64,000 bases of DNA from Anisakis pegreffii (GCA_035041965.1 JAPYMA010001094.1:27974-91973); one strand, 5' to 3'. Counted from the stretch's first letter, positions 26,901 through 39,208 are shown. The notes: generated by a model from the letters alone, not told the origin. Made by a program: numbers and translations.

Positions 26901-28774
26901 TCCATTAACTTATTGTTAGTTCCGACCGTTAATCGAGCAAACAGACACAAGTTCATCCTCTATGAGATCCGAAAGTTTTGTTTATTTTCATCAAATTCGA
27001 AAATTCTAAAGAGCAAACGTAAATTCTTTGGATGGCTCTCATCCACGCCTAACGTGTTGTCGCAGTTTTGCTAGCTTTTCTTTAGGCCAAATGAACATTG
27101 GGGATCATAGACGAAGGATGAGTGGATTTATGATATTAGCGAAAAACAAATAGAAAACAAAATAATGAATATTAATAAGTTAATATTAATATTAATTAGT
27201 ATCGGGTGCAGGTAGTAATATCAATATTAATATTAATATTAATAAGTATCGGGTAAAGGTAGTAATATAAATATTAATATTAATAAGTATCGGATATAAA
27301 TTTCAGTAGATTTTTTGCCGGGATGGAACTGATAAAATTTAATTAATTTTCATCAGAAGCGTGAACGTTTTGATAGAATAAGTTTCAAATGTTCTTAAAT
27401 TTAAGTAACATGATTTATGTCAAAAAATTTTTCGATATTTCAGTGAACTCGTCTCAGAGTATGCAGAAATCGGTGAACGATGTGATCGTGTAGCACCATT
27501 CCATAATTTCGGTGTTTATCTGCTAAGGGGTCATACATTCTTCACGATAATATTTCTCATTTTAGCACTATTCATCTTCATGACCACAATGATCTGTCAT
27601 TGTAGAATGCGTAAACAACGTCATTTACTTGGAAATGGCGTGCGGTTAGTATTCAATTTCTTATTGCCTTTTTTTTGGTAACTTTTTGGAAATGTGACCT
27701 TTCTTTCGTAACTATGAAAAGTTCTTTTGATATAATTGTGCTTGATTATGATTGTGCTTTCTGAAAATATCAAAATATGGTAATGGGAGAGTGTTTTTGA
27801 TGAATGGACGTTTCTAGTAATGATCTTCCTCGTATGACAAAATTCTTGATTTATAATCAGCTGATTGGTATCTGAACGACTGAAGATGTTAACCTTTTGG
27901 GTCTTCTCAATGATAGCATCATCTAAATTAGTGGTTCTCCCGAGAAGGAGGAAGGGTGGAGTGGGTATTTGAGACTTTTAGGGTAAAACTGGGGATGAGC
28001 GATAATTGCTCCATAAAATGGCAAAATACTCATTATAATAGTGGGAATCGTGAATATTATGAATCCTTTCATATGAATGAACTCAGTGAATGGAAGCAGT
28101 GATTGTGATAGCAATAATACTATTCAAACAACATCAGTAACAATGATATGATCGCTTATAATATTAACATTATTAATGATACTAAGAACTATAATAACGG
28201 CAATAATAACAGTAGCAATAACACTGATAATAACAATAACAGTAAATAATTAACAGTAATAATAACAAAGTAATCAAAATTAAGGGAGCAAGCACCTCAA
28301 CGTCGTCGTGAGACACTCTTCAACACATTATCACTATCAATAGGGGCATATTTCATCTCGGTGGCAAGTCAAACGTTCATGGAGATTTACGTCTTCTATT
28401 TGGGCAATAGTGAAGATATCGCAGACGTTGCGAAGTGGTTTCAATTCGCCAGAATCGCAGCCTTCACCGATCCACTCTTCAATCCTTTGCTCGTTTCCAT
28501 TCGAACGCCCGCTTTACGGAGAAAGGTTTCATATCATTACTCAACTTGTTTGTATTATCGGACAACATTTTCATCATTGTAATTGTGCAGTATTCGTAGC
28601 GAGTATATTCGAGCCAGATACAACATTATCAGCGTCGATGAGGTCGTGTGTCCTTACAAAAACTTGTTCCACAAGCATACGATCAATGAAACAAACTTGA
28701 TTCCCATCCACTTCCCTACCCATCTGCTTCCCACTTCCATCCCATCTGCTTTCCTCCCTGCACACTCTCGTTAA
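17915..28774 (+). CDS. Seven-transmembrane receptor with large ectodomain
   Basis: Model of about 790 residues. Proposed ectodomain exons: 17915-18076, 18528-18768, 20112-20386, 20706-20872, 21153-21281 and 22898-23083. The 7TM exons are 23751-23988 (TM1-2), 25974-26138 (TM3), 26597-26793 (TM4), 27444-27644 (TM5), 28285-28525 (TM6-7) and a tail from about 28604. All phases agree (0,1,0,2,2,2,0,0,2,2,0). The ATG at 17915 starts a signal peptide (MITVLTILCVFLMNLPYCCH), followed by N-glycosylation sites and cysteines. TM3 ends LVVIHRSM in place of DRY; TM7 carries DPLFNPLL, a DPxxNP variant of NPxxY. The 7TM part is secure as a rhodopsin-like receptor. Its link to the upstream exons is inferred because exon 22898-23083 has no ATG and needs a phase-2 donor, which 21281 supplies. 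Ligand and subfamily unknown. Confidence 0.5.
21697..21754 (+). CDS. Alternative terminal exon for the upstream secreted part
   Basis: After the donor at 21282, the acceptor 'atctgcag' (phase 2) opens a short frame containing EKRNIFPATVNRKSYL that ends in TGA at 21752-21754. If used, the exons from 17915 would encode a separate secreted protein of about 343 residues, and the 7TM receptor would need another first exon. A transcript would decide. Confidence 0.25.
22441..22520. mobile_element. Possible hAT-type end sequence
   Basis: 'cagtggttctccactc' resembles the CAGTGGTTCTC start common in hAT elements. A similar 'tagtggttctcccga' is at 27930. No matching opposite end or target duplication was found, so this is only a suggestion. 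Confidence 0.2.
23477..23496. repeat. Perfect 20-bp palindrome with pentamer run
   Basis: TTCTATACCATGGTATAGAA is its own reverse complement. Around it lie 'gttctattcc' and 'gaatagaac' arms and a run of AGAAT/ATAGA pentamers (23543-23578). It sits in the receptor intron between 23083 and 23751. Confidence 0.9.
23751..28525 (+). CDS. Secure 7TM core of the receptor (TM1-TM7)
   Basis: This is the part of the model that stands alone. The five exons listed for the receptor give seven hydrophobic segments in order: TM1 around 'VVTNTVMLSILLLK', TM2 'TILFIFNILFSNVLFIASF', TM3 'NGSLLGLTNLLVLVLVV', TM4 'CVVVIFSFVWLFLFFTHII', TM5 'FFTIIFLILALFIFMTTMI', TM6 'LSLSIGAYFISVASQTF' and TM7 'AAFTDPLFNPLLVSI'. 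Basic residues follow TM5 (CRMRKQRH) and TM7 (RTPALRRK), as expected on the cytoplasmic side. No CWxP is seen in TM6. Nematode peptide-receptor families are the likeliest home, but I cannot assign one. Confidence 0.82.
27165..27300. repeat. AATATT-rich minisatellite
   Basis: About two and a half copies of a unit made of 'aatattaatattaata' plus 'agtatcgggt' and 'aggtagtaat', in the receptor intron before TM5. Copies differ slightly (gggtgcagg versus gggtaaagg). Confidence 0.85.
28130..28270. repeat. Imperfect AAT/AAC trinucleotide tract
   Basis: Low-complexity run of 'aataataacagtagcaata' type directly upstream of the TM6-TM7 exon. Similar tracts occur at 25060-25130, 36100-36210 (opposite orientation) and 54590-54690. 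Confidence 0.85.
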
Positions 28775-30230
28775 GTAAATTCAATCGTTTCTCTGTTCCG
28801 ATAGCATAAATCCTATTTAAGCCAGAGTTTCCGTTATCTCTGTGATACATCATTAGCGTACTGCTGGAATAAGCGAACTAAATGTGTTCTTGGGTATGTG
28901 CGTGTGGGATATAAGAGACTCTGTGGAAAATGAGCTTTACTCAGTCATGCCTTTGCCATAATGATGCTACATCTTACTAGTGAAGAGCATTTATTCATGT
29001 GAATGTGACCAAATGATCTTCTCAGTAGCCAAAAGCCTACTGCTATCAGACTAGAGGGCTTTTTCATTAGAGTGTAGATTTTCATATTGAGATTGTTGAA
29101 TTCGCATCTAATATGAGGCTATTTGGTTTCACAACGGAAGAGGCAGAGGGTAAAGCATTAATCAGAAAAAAAACAGCCAGATTCCAGTTATTCTAAGTTA
29201 GAAGATATTTTCCAGAGCAAGAATTTCGCCAGGAATTCTTCCACGGCTTCTGCTCATCTTTGATAGTCATTCAAATAGTTTTCGAATCGAAAAAATTGAT
29301 CACTGTTTTGGATAGAATCTCGGTCTAGCTAAATTGCATGATAATTGACTCAGGAATAAGGCTGATTTCGAGTTATAGATTCATACTTGCTTGCAATATA
29401 CGAGTGCGATATTGTTAGTGATCTGTTGTCCGTGGAAGCGACCTTTGCCGATAACTGCGTCTCGGACGAAACGACGAACCTCATCCACAACAGCTACTGC
29501 TGACTCGATTAACAGCCATCGCACTGTTGCGACACATTCCGATGATCTCACACTCAAGGTAACCGTTGATCCACTCAAGGTTGATCATTCATATTGCCAA
29601 CAGGTTATTGTGTTTCGGACATGTTGGTAATCTAAGAAAGTTTGCTGAACATTAAGGATGTTATCGACATTGTAGCGATTGTTGATAGTATTTATGTCAG
29701 AGATAACATTACGAGATAGCCACTTCAGAAAAATCACCTTCACTTTCATTGAATGAATCAGTAAATTATCGTAAAAGACAAAACGAATGATTGAATAAAC
29801 CAGTGCCACCCCCCTCCACCCGTTACAATAATTTACTATTCCCATGCAAAATGTCAGAACTAATTTTCCGACCCCTCCATTACTCACCCGCCAGACAGCT
29901 CCAAATTACTAAAAAATAGATAACTTATCCCGTACGGGGCCTTGGAATAAACAATGATTAAAGCTGGATTTTGTTAGTTGTTAGTAATTATTCGCAGGCA
30001 GCTATGGGCATTGTGTTCAATAGCAATAATTTTGGAGACCTAAAAAGTTTTTTTAAAGCTATTGCAGTGTACACATTAAGTGATATACTGATATATGAGA
30101 GGCATTAGGAAAACGTTTTAGTTTCGGTGTGCTATTCAATTAGCGCATGCATTAAGTGCTTATTTGGTTGGAAAATGTGTAAGTGTAATAATGCTTGAGC
30201 AACTCTCGAAATCATTGAATGCTTTTATTC
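28775..30230. other. Receptor 3' flank, no supported gene
   Basis: A somewhat GC-richer patch (29391-29580) is open on both strands. Its minus frame contains VVDEVRRFVRDAVIGKG, faintly like the helical start of Tctex-type dynein light chains, but without an ATG, splice partners or the conserved C-terminal half. Confidence 0.35.
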
Positions 30231-30236
30231 ATTCAG

Positions 30237-30410
30237 GAAGTATTAGTAGAATTACGGTTAAAATTCACTGAAATTTGCACCAAACTCGATAAATGCGTCC
30301 AATTCCAAACGATGAATTTCAACAAAATAATTTCAGTTTCTGTGTACGCATCATGTGATACGTTCGTCGTCAATGTGCAGACGCAGTTTAACGTCACAAA
30401 CGCATAATTC
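30237..30410 (+). CDS. Candidate exon, secreted-type peptide
   Basis: After a 'cattcag' acceptor a frame runs about 57 codons: EVLVELRLKFTEICTKLDKC, then a stretch ending VQTQFNVTNA and a TAA. It has three cysteines and an N-glycosylation site (NVT). Several in-frame GT sites could serve as donor. No family recognised. Confidence 0.25.
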
Positions 30411-30842
30411 GGTTGTATAAAATGAATTGCTGATTTGATTAATGAATTTGTGTATAAATGAATTAATTCCTGCAACTATTACTTTTACTTCTTTGAGAAA
30501 ATCAACAATCAAAAATTGCGGCACTCGAACACAACTACTTCCAGATGCTGCGGTTGAACAAGGAAGGAAGTTCAAATTCACCAAAAAACCCTATGAATTG
30601 TCAGTGTAAATATATGTGTATGATTTGCAATCACTCAAGCGGTTTTCTCATGAATGTGTCAACAACTATCACGTGTTCCTGATTGTCAAAGAAATTATGT
30701 GAAAGATTTGAAATTTCAGTTGAGCCAATTAAAATGGACGAAAATCACATGATTTGAATAACTGAAATTAGCTGTGTTCGGAATAATTGATTAAGCTGAA
30801 TAATGAGGGTTTTTTTTCGTTTATTGAACACCGTTTTCTCAG

Positions 30843-30986
30843 GTATCTATCATTGATCAGAACCGAACTAATCCAAATAATGTTACCAAATTAATCATCT
30901 GCATCACCGGGCTTGATAAGTCCACGCAACATGGACGTTCCCGTTTGAATACTTTCATGAAATGTTCATACGAGGCAGCGCAAGTG
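30843..30986 (+). CDS. Candidate exon, unknown product
   Basis: The acceptor 'gttttctcag' and donor 'gtaaat' (phase 0 at both ends) enclose 48 codons beginning VSIIDQNRTNPNNVTKLIIC and ending CSYEAAQV. It carries two possible N-glycosylation sites (NRT, NVT). It might join the exon at 30237. The sequence after the donor is open in other frames too, so support is modest. Confidence 0.25.
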
Positions 30987-31779
30987 GTAAATGGAAGCGG
31001 TACCAGAAGATATCGAAATAGTGAAGCTGAACGAATATGAACAAGTGATTTCCCTAAAGCTTGTTGATTTTGATGTTTGCGGGTCGAATTCATTAATAAT
31101 GGTTTTGAAGACTTTCTGGAGGTGATTACAAGAGGAGGAAATGATTTCGATGAATTCATGTCTCTTCATCGCATTGCATTGATCTCCATGTGTAATATTA
31201 AAATTAAATGGTTGAAAAACTACGAGAAACGTTCACATTTTCAAAGCCAATTTTATCGGTGTTGATTTTTCTGAATTACATCGAAACAAGCTGAATCAAT
31301 TATCGTGTTTAGGTGATTTCCACCAAAAATCTCACATACTCTACTCAACAATGACTAGTGATTATTTTCGATGTGTTTTTTGTCGCCACAAGAGAAACAA
31401 AGCAACTGTTGCAATTTCAGTCAATGATAGATCAGCAAACAAATTTGGTCTGTTTCATAAAAACCGGTATTTTTCGTCCGAAAATTCTTCAAACCTTCAT
31501 GAGAACCGATGGCTGAGAACGTTGTTAGCGTGAAATCCAGTTTCTCAAGAGATTGAACAGTGGTGAAAAATTGTTTTACTTCAAATTTCCTGTCATATTT
31601 CAAGATTGACTTAAAATTTTGTGCGATAACTCTCATAAAGCATCTAGAATACTGAAATGAACCCTTCAGTTGTTCACTGTTCAAAATTCAATGAATCTGT
31701 AATGAATCAACTTTAAATGTTTTGTAATGGTTGTCAAGTTCATTGCTGAGAATATTCTCACTGAGCTGAAAATCGCGCA

Positions 31780-32050
31780 AATCAAAATTGTGACAGTGAA
31801 ACTATCACTAATTGCACTTCGAGTACATACGAACAATATTCGTATATCAATATCGTCGCTACTAACAACTACATGAATTCCAATTAATATTAATAAAGAC
31901 ATTGAAATTGTTTGAGTTGTAACAAAAACAATAATGAGAACAGCCCATATGTCATGTTCATAATAAGAACCGCCATAGAATTGATGTGAATAATAGTGAT
32001 ACACAAACTCCAAGTCAAATATGTCTTCGAAATTCTAAATGTTTTTGTCA
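31780..32050. repeat. Diverged tandem duplicate, copy 1
   Basis: Matches 32295-32570 at an offset of about 515 bases: 'agtgaaactatcactaattg' versus 'agtgaaaataacactgattg', then a shared stretch down to 'gaattctaa'. The minus strand of this copy is open for about 110 codons with hydrophobic runs (VLIIVFV, MSLLILIGIHVVV). The other copy has stops in that frame. Confidence 0.7.
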
Positions 32051-32294
32051 TCGAAACATGCTCGGAAAGAAAACTTTAAATGTGCTCTGTTACAGTCACA
32101 ATACTTCCACAAGCAACGATAGAACGATAGAAACAACATTTATATAACTAAGTTATTTTTTTTTCAAAAACATCACCTCAATAATCGGTGATATGATTGG
32201 AACAAGCGAATTGCACGTGAATCTAAGTTTTATCCTAATAATGGTGACGATCCATACCAACGATATAATGGGAAATCAACTAAATCAAAACCGT

Positions 32295-32570
32295 AAAAAT
32301 TGTGATAACAGTGAAAATAACACTGATTGCACTTATTAGAGTACATGCGAACTGTTTTAGTGTCAATATCATCCGCACAAACAATAACATAAATTCCACA
32401 ATGAATGAAGACGTTGAAATTGCTTCTTACATTGTACTAAAAATAATAATAATAAGAACAGTCCACATTTCACTCCAAATAAGAAACGGCATAGAATCGA
32501 TGTGAATCAAAATGATATCCAAACCCCAAATCGAATATGCCTTCTTAATTCTAACTATTTGTATGATCAC
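32295..32570. repeat. Diverged tandem duplicate, copy 2
   Basis: Partner of 31780-32050. On the minus strand its aligned frame has at least two stops and a shift relative to copy 1, so if the ancestor was coding, this copy is broken. Confidence 0.7.
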
Positions 32571-32599
32571 TGATTAAAAAGTGCTCAACTGAATTGTGC

Positions 32600-34100
32600 A
32601 CGTACGACGATATGGTTCAATGAATAATTAATTGGTCGCGAATCTCAGACCCCTGTGCACTTTCGAATCGAAACAGAAAAATGTTACTTCCACTCAAGAT
32701 ATTTTGTTGATTCCTTTGGGATAAGCATTATCTTCTCTGCAATCCATCAATTAAGCATTGCTCAAGATGGAACACTAATTTTGAGAGTCAGTTCAAACTA
32801 AAGTTCCTTGATGAAACCGTCCTCTGGGGAGTGTTCACTTTATTTTCGGTTAGCATTTCATGCAAACACTGACAATTTACAAGAAAATTCACCGAGTACA
32901 ATTCCATTTCAATAAATCATGCCCTTATCTAATGTATTTTTCAATATTCGACTATTTCAAATCTACTTGGTAATGTACTTTGTGCGGTTTTGTTCTGTGT
33001 TGTTGTTATTTTGGAATACAAATTCAAATATTTCTTGTTCCGCAATATCGCAATCCATGAATTATTTATTTGTGGTTGATTTGCATTCGAACGTAAAACG
33101 TGAACGTCGATTGAAAAAGCTTTCGCAATAATGATGAATGAGTTATGCATTCCAGTAATGTTAAGTGGGTGGAATGAAAATTTCATCATTCAAATAATAC
33201 ATCGAACTAGGTGCAAGATTTTGCACTCCGTCGAAAAAATAACAGAAAAATAAAAACTTGAAACATCAAAAAAAACAGAATCTGTCAGTTGAATTGAGTC
33301 GAACAAATTGAACTTCACGGAACTGCAATGATCAATGTCGAGCATAAGGTTGAATCAGTAAACGCGCAACTTCATCAAGTTGCAAAAGAAACAAATTCGC
33401 TCATTTGAAACACCTACCGTGATGGCGGATTTTCGACAGCTATGATATCGACTGCAAGAAGAAGCTTTGCGATGTATTCACAACCGATATTGTAATTGTA
33501 TTATATCCACTGTTATAAATATCATAAAACAAATAAATTTCTTACTGAAAAGAATTTGCAAATGAAAAGCTTGATGGTACATCATTTGTTTTGCACTTGA
33601 AATGCATTATTTTGTTGTTGGTGATCGTTTGATAGCATCGTTTAAGTTTTGTTCAAGAAATTAGCATCCGTTATTATCTCGTTCACAGCGTTTCGGGGCG
33701 AATGTGGCCAATTTTGTCAAGTTTCTTCTTGGAAATGCCTAATTATAGCTGGTTGGCATTATTGACACTCAAAATTCTTGTTGTTCGTTATGTGTGATCA
33801 TTCGTACCAGCGCAAACCTTCACTGGGCTAATATTTTGGTGCAAGCATATTCATTCGCGGCTGCATTTGAGGCTAATCTCCATTGAATATTCAATTGTTT
33901 TCAACCAATCAACTGATACTTTTGCGATTTTATCAGAGACTAAATGAAACCAAACAGCATCCGGAGATTATTTATTCTTTGTAAAATTATTTGTTCTCAG
34001 CATCTGATCTAATCGAAGTTTATAATTTTTCTCCTGCCGCCTTGGGGATCCAGTTGCGGAAACATTGTACCTGCCTACAGGTTTCTACAGAGGCACACAC
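32600..34100. other. AT-rich stretch, no supported gene
   Basis: Only short frames were seen. Confidence 0.4.
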
Positions 34101-34108
34101 GTTCTTAA

Positions 34109-36353
34109 ATGGTGAACCCTAAGAAGCAATGCGCTCACTTGTATAAAAACAACGACTATTATCTGGTTTGCAGGCTGGCTGAAGATAATTTGATCTATAT
34201 GCAAGGATTCTTGCCATACCTGCTGAGAAGCAATATGAAAAGCGAATCGTTCATACGAGAATATCTTTCCTCTAGTATTTACTCAGAAGATTATAATTTT
34301 TTCAATTCACCAATATCTTTGGAGCGATATTTTTCGAATTTGTTAAGATTTGAGCTTGTGAGTAGCTAGCTGTGTGAGTAGAATGATTCATACAGACTGA
34401 CAAAATATTTGAACAATTGAAACCGTTGATGAAAAGGAAAATACTTTCGGAATGCCACAAGAATACTTTCTAATTTGAGCGTTTCGCGATGTGCTTCAGC
34501 TGCATTCTGTCTTAGAAAAATGTTACTGTCAAGTATGAACGGTGCAAATTCGTTCGACTTAGCTCTTCGATATTCCACATTTTTTTGAGCAACTTTCTAG
34601 ACAATCGAACCTATCCAAGTGATCGTTATATAAACATTTTCAAAACAACATTCATCTATTTCACAGTAAATTATGCGCGCACTCACTACTAACCAATCAT
34701 CTTTCTTCAATAACTTAAAATTTATTTGTTTCTAAGTTTGTTTCTAATTATTTCTAATTATTCTAATAATTATTTGATATTTCTAATTATTTGATGGTTC
34801 ATTGGATTTGTAACCTGAATCATTATCAATCCCACAATATTATTGTTAAATTAATTATCTTTACAGCTATAAGTGACCAATAGCTCTCCATTCCTTGATC
34901 AACTTTAACCTTTCCAGTCAATCGTATTTTTTCGTAACTCTTTTTGAGTCTCATAGCAAAATTCCATTGCAGTCCTCTTCATCTTCATCTTGAAGATAAA
35001 ACTCAAATAATACGAAGCAAATCGACTTGAAGAATCTCCTCCTCCTTCCTTGAAACACAAATCCTATCAGCAAATATGAAACAAAAAAAAATCGCTGCCA
35101 TTGTTCACTGTTTGTTCAATTGAACACTTCAATATATCGGCTGTTTATTGAAGAATAACTGCAAAAGTCGTCAATTGTCATTGAACATACTTGATAAGGT
35201 TACTGACAATCGTCTTAAACCAGTACGATCATAATAAGTAAGAAGAACTGCCCGCACTAGAAACTGCTTCATCTTTCAATTTTTTTACTTTTATTTCGGT
35301 TTGATCTTGAACTATCGCATCAAATCGTGTCCTGTCAGTACTATGCATGAATTCAAGACAATCCTCTCCTCTCTATCTTTGCGTTCCTTTTTCGTGTTGT
35401 TTATTTTTATGCGTGAATTTGATAGAATACGACGCATTCGAAAAGATTTATCTCTCGCATAATGTGTTGATTTATTCAAGTAGTATATGATATAACATTG
35501 GTCGTATTCGTAAGATGAATAGGAAACATTCGAAACTGAAGGAACACGGAATTTACCTGCATGAAGAAGATGATTTGCGATTGATTTGATGCATAATACG
35601 CATTTCCATACGGTGCACAATCTGAGCAATCTGATATTAGAGATGCGCATGAACACAGACATTGATAGCATGTGCATACATGATAGATTATCGGATATTT
35701 TGCATGAATGCCACCGTGAAGGCTATTGATATGGTGAATCTGCGTTATAATAGATCACATCGAATTCAAACCGAACGGGTGACTGATTAGAACGAACAAT
35801 AATAACAATAGAATATTCAAATCGCTTCAATCGTTCATCATTATCATTTGTGACCATCATTCTTATTGATGTCATATCATACCCATAATATCACACCATT
35901 ATCTCTGATAAGATGCCGTAGCCATAAGAGGAATTCCCCGATTGCTTTGCATGAATTCCTTTAATTTCATCGCAATTTTATCACTTGTCACAAAATCATT
36001 TCAGAAATTCCTTACGTCCTTCCCACATCATGCATTCGTCAATTGACGACAGTTTCAGACACGGTTGTTGACTGCATCATAGCAAAATGTTGATTATAAT
36101 CACATTCATAATCATCATTTTCTTATCAACACTATTGCTAATGTTATTACGATCATTATTATCATTGTTTTGATCATCCTTGTTGTGATTATTCTCATCA
36201 TTATCATAACTACTGCATTATTCATTCCATGCATTCGATTGCGCATTCATTCTCATTCGTTGAAAATATTTTAGGAAATTTTATGTGATAACGGTGCACT
36301 TGATCTTGATGGCTGTGGTCCGATTCAAAATGCTATCCCGTATTACAAGGGAG
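34109..36353 (+). CDS. Two-exon candidate, unknown product
   Basis: First exon 34109-34357 opens at an ATG preceded by an in-frame TAA, encodes 83 residues (MVNPKKQCAHLYKNN, then FLPYLLRSNMKSESFIREYL) and ends at a good donor gtgagt. Second exon 36275-36353 has a 'tattttag' acceptor and gtaata donor and encodes EILCDNGALDLDGCGPIQN followed by AIPYYKG. The two join in phase 0; the second ends in phase 1, so at least one more exon should follow. The model is mostly hydrophilic with scattered cysteines and is not recognised. The second exon has the more convincing composition; their linkage is inferred. Confidence 0.3.
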
Positions 36354-36935
36354 GTAATAGCCAATAATTTTGAAGTGTTAGGGCGGGGTAGGGGTCGGGA
36401 AATCAGTATTTCGAGCAGTCGATGGAACGCCATTGTGATGGTTCCTTTTCATTTGAGTTTATACACGCGGTTCGCTCATTTCAACTCTCTAGTCTCGCCT
36501 ATTTTATAAGTGTCATTAGCTCGTCTGGACCTAAATAAAAGTCAGCGCAAAGAAATCACAACCATTTCGGAATTTCTTTAATATAATGGCTAAGATAGTT
36601 TCTTATGAGCGGTAGGCTTAGATTTGGTACTTTTTTCTTTGATGAACAACATTTCTTCTGATATTAGTAACCGAAATGCATGAAGGTAAAATGGGAATTT
36701 CGGACTTTATACACTTGTTGTATCTGAAATTCCTCGATAGTTCGGATTCACTTTCAAACGATTGATGAATTTCTACAAACTCCTTATCTATCACTGCGAT
36801 GAAACAATTGTTTGTTCGTTCATCTCGAATAAAATTTCTCAAAATTTCGTCGATATCTTCCGCTCGCTTGAAAAAATGAACTCGTTGATATATTTAATTT
36901 TTCCATTTTTTTGCCATTTTTTCCGTCACAGACGA

Positions 36936-37007
36936 ATGTTTTTTCTCACTGCTTTTCTTGTGTTGATTGCTGAGGTTCATAATATTGTTTCTGCAGTTGA
37001 TAGATAA
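36936..37007 (+). CDS. Possible signal-peptide start
   Basis: An ATG lies five bases after an acceptor-like 'ttccgtcacag', as in trans-spliced nematode genes. It encodes MFFLTAFLVLIAEVHNIVSA, a good signal-peptide shape, then stops. An in-frame donor (gttcat) occurs after LIAE. No second exon identified. Confidence 0.2.
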   Translation: MFFLTAFLVLIAEVHNIVSAVDR

Positions 37008-37009
37008 AC

Positions 37010-39200
37010 TTCTAAAATATCAATCTTGTTCCATCATAAACGTCACAAACTAGACGTTCCGTCACAAATAGTCACCAGCAACGAATTCGACTGCAATTGC
37101 AAACATTTGCAGTCACCGCAAAAAAACCCCAATGAATTCGAAAATTTTTTGCAAAATCTCAACAAATTGGCAACAACTCTGAAACTGGAATGACGAAAAT
37201 TTTTTGCAAAGTTCTTTGCTGGTTTTCTAAAATATATTTGAAAAAAAGAAATGATTTTCTCGAAGACAAATTCATGCATAAACTTTTGACGAATAAATAT
37301 TTTTTTTGATTTGGTTTGTTTATTTGCGTTTTGATGCATTCATGATAATGATAATGATAATTAGATGATGACAATGTTTCAAACGACACTTTTTGTTTTA
37401 TGTGCGCAGTGTTCGTGTCCACATACGCGAAGCATTCCATAGGGTGTTGGTTGGTTGGTTGGTTGTGTTTATTCCTTCGTTTCTTGTCTTTTGAACTTCG
37501 GCAAACTTCTTATTCTCACCTCTTCGATAGCGTTTCACAGTGACATTGCAATCGCACAATCGCATTTTATAATTGAACAGTCGTCGTAACTGATGCTTAA
37601 AACTTTTGTTCTTTATTTCAGCATTTTCATTGTAATATTTTTGTTTGCTTTTTTTGCTGTATTTTGATTCGCCGATATTTGGAGATTGGTTTATATTGTC
37701 ACTTCTGTTTGTTTGTATTCAAATTCCTATTCTGAGTGAATTCAAGCGTTTACTATGCTTTTGCATCGTTTTATATCGTGTGTGACCAATTCACTTTGCG
37801 TTTCGGTCGTTCAGTACGGCTGGCTATATTGTGTGGTATCTTAGTGATGACTAATTGCAAAATATTAGAGGTTCACATTGAAAACAGCACTTTGATCAAA
37901 TTATAGTGATCACTGAATCAGTGCTATGTGTAGAAGTAGATTCCTGAAGATTGATTGTAAAATTAATGAAAATTTTACTTGTACATGTTCCATAATATTA
38001 TCATTGGATGAAGCGTTGAGCGATCACTTCAAGAGAAATTGTGTCAAATGAAAGAGAAATTGAAAGTCAGGAACACCATCATTCTTTCAAACTTTTTCAT
38101 AATGTTTGCAACTGGATTGTTCCCACTCCTCTTGACCCCATCCTGTCCTCATTTTTCTTCGCTTTCGCTATAGTTGAATAATTCATGTAGATTTACTTCA
38201 GTCACGCAATATTCATGTTGATTCGGTGCGTATTCCTCTTTCTCAGTTATATTTTAACAGCCTAAAGGGCAATTTCCGCAGAGGAACGACCGACGCAAAT
38301 TCAACGCAAATGTTGATTGATCCCTTAGGACGACATATAATGTGATATATCCCTTAATACTACGTTCAGTAACAACAATGTGATATTTATTGGTCGTGTT
38401 GCTTCTTCTTAACAATCTTGAGCAATATGAGGAAGTAGTCCTACATCCATATGCTCATCAGATCAGTAATCGAATTTGAAATTTCATTAAGCCGATTGTT
38501 TCCGTGCACTAGTAGCGTTAGCTGCGCGGAAAGAACGCTGTAAAGGAGGAAAAAATACGGTTTTATTGGTATTCGTGATAATAGGTCGTGTTAATAGGGA
38601 TATGGAGATGCTGATTGTTGATTAGATAAATGAATAAATAATCATGTTTCACCCTGATTTCAGCTTTTCAAAATCGTTATTCATTCGATTTTTTTCTATT
38701 TTGCATAATTTTAGCACCAGTCAAAAAAAGTGCCGAATTGATTTCGTCGTACACACAACATTTACAGTAGGCAGCTATTTTCCATATGAATGTTATTGTT
38801 GGCAATGTTATCTCGACAAAACTCTTTGATGTTTGAGAATCGCGTGTGTGCAATTACAAATGCGCTGGTCATTCATCTGTCGTGTGTGCGTGCATAATTA
38901 AGCAAGCAAAATAACGATTGTTATGCAAATGAAATGCATTAGTGTGTGACGGACGGACGGACGTTTGATTGAATCGTTACGAGTTTACAAACGTAATCTG
39001 CACGATTACGGATCGCACTCACTACTCTTTCAGTGCACATAAATAGCATATAATTTCAAACAAAGTCACCTGAATGCTCACGATCAGTGAAAATCATCAT
39101 CATCATCATCAAAATTACCTAATTCCATTGGTGAAGTTGCAAATTCACACAAATCGCCGTCTAACCCAAATATTGCGTCGCGTTTTAGTTGTTTAGAAAC
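37010..39200. other. Gene-poor stretch with short tandem runs
   Basis: Contains a (TTGG)n run at 37447-37463 and an (ACGG)n run at 38951-38963. No supported gene. Confidence 0.4.
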
Positions 39201-39208
39201 GTGTGACA

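Noticed and set aside
29381..29578. Minus-strand frame faintly like a Tctex-type dynein light chain (VVDEVRRFV)
   Set aside because: Similarity covers only a short helix, there is no ATG, and the conserved C-terminal half is absent nearby.
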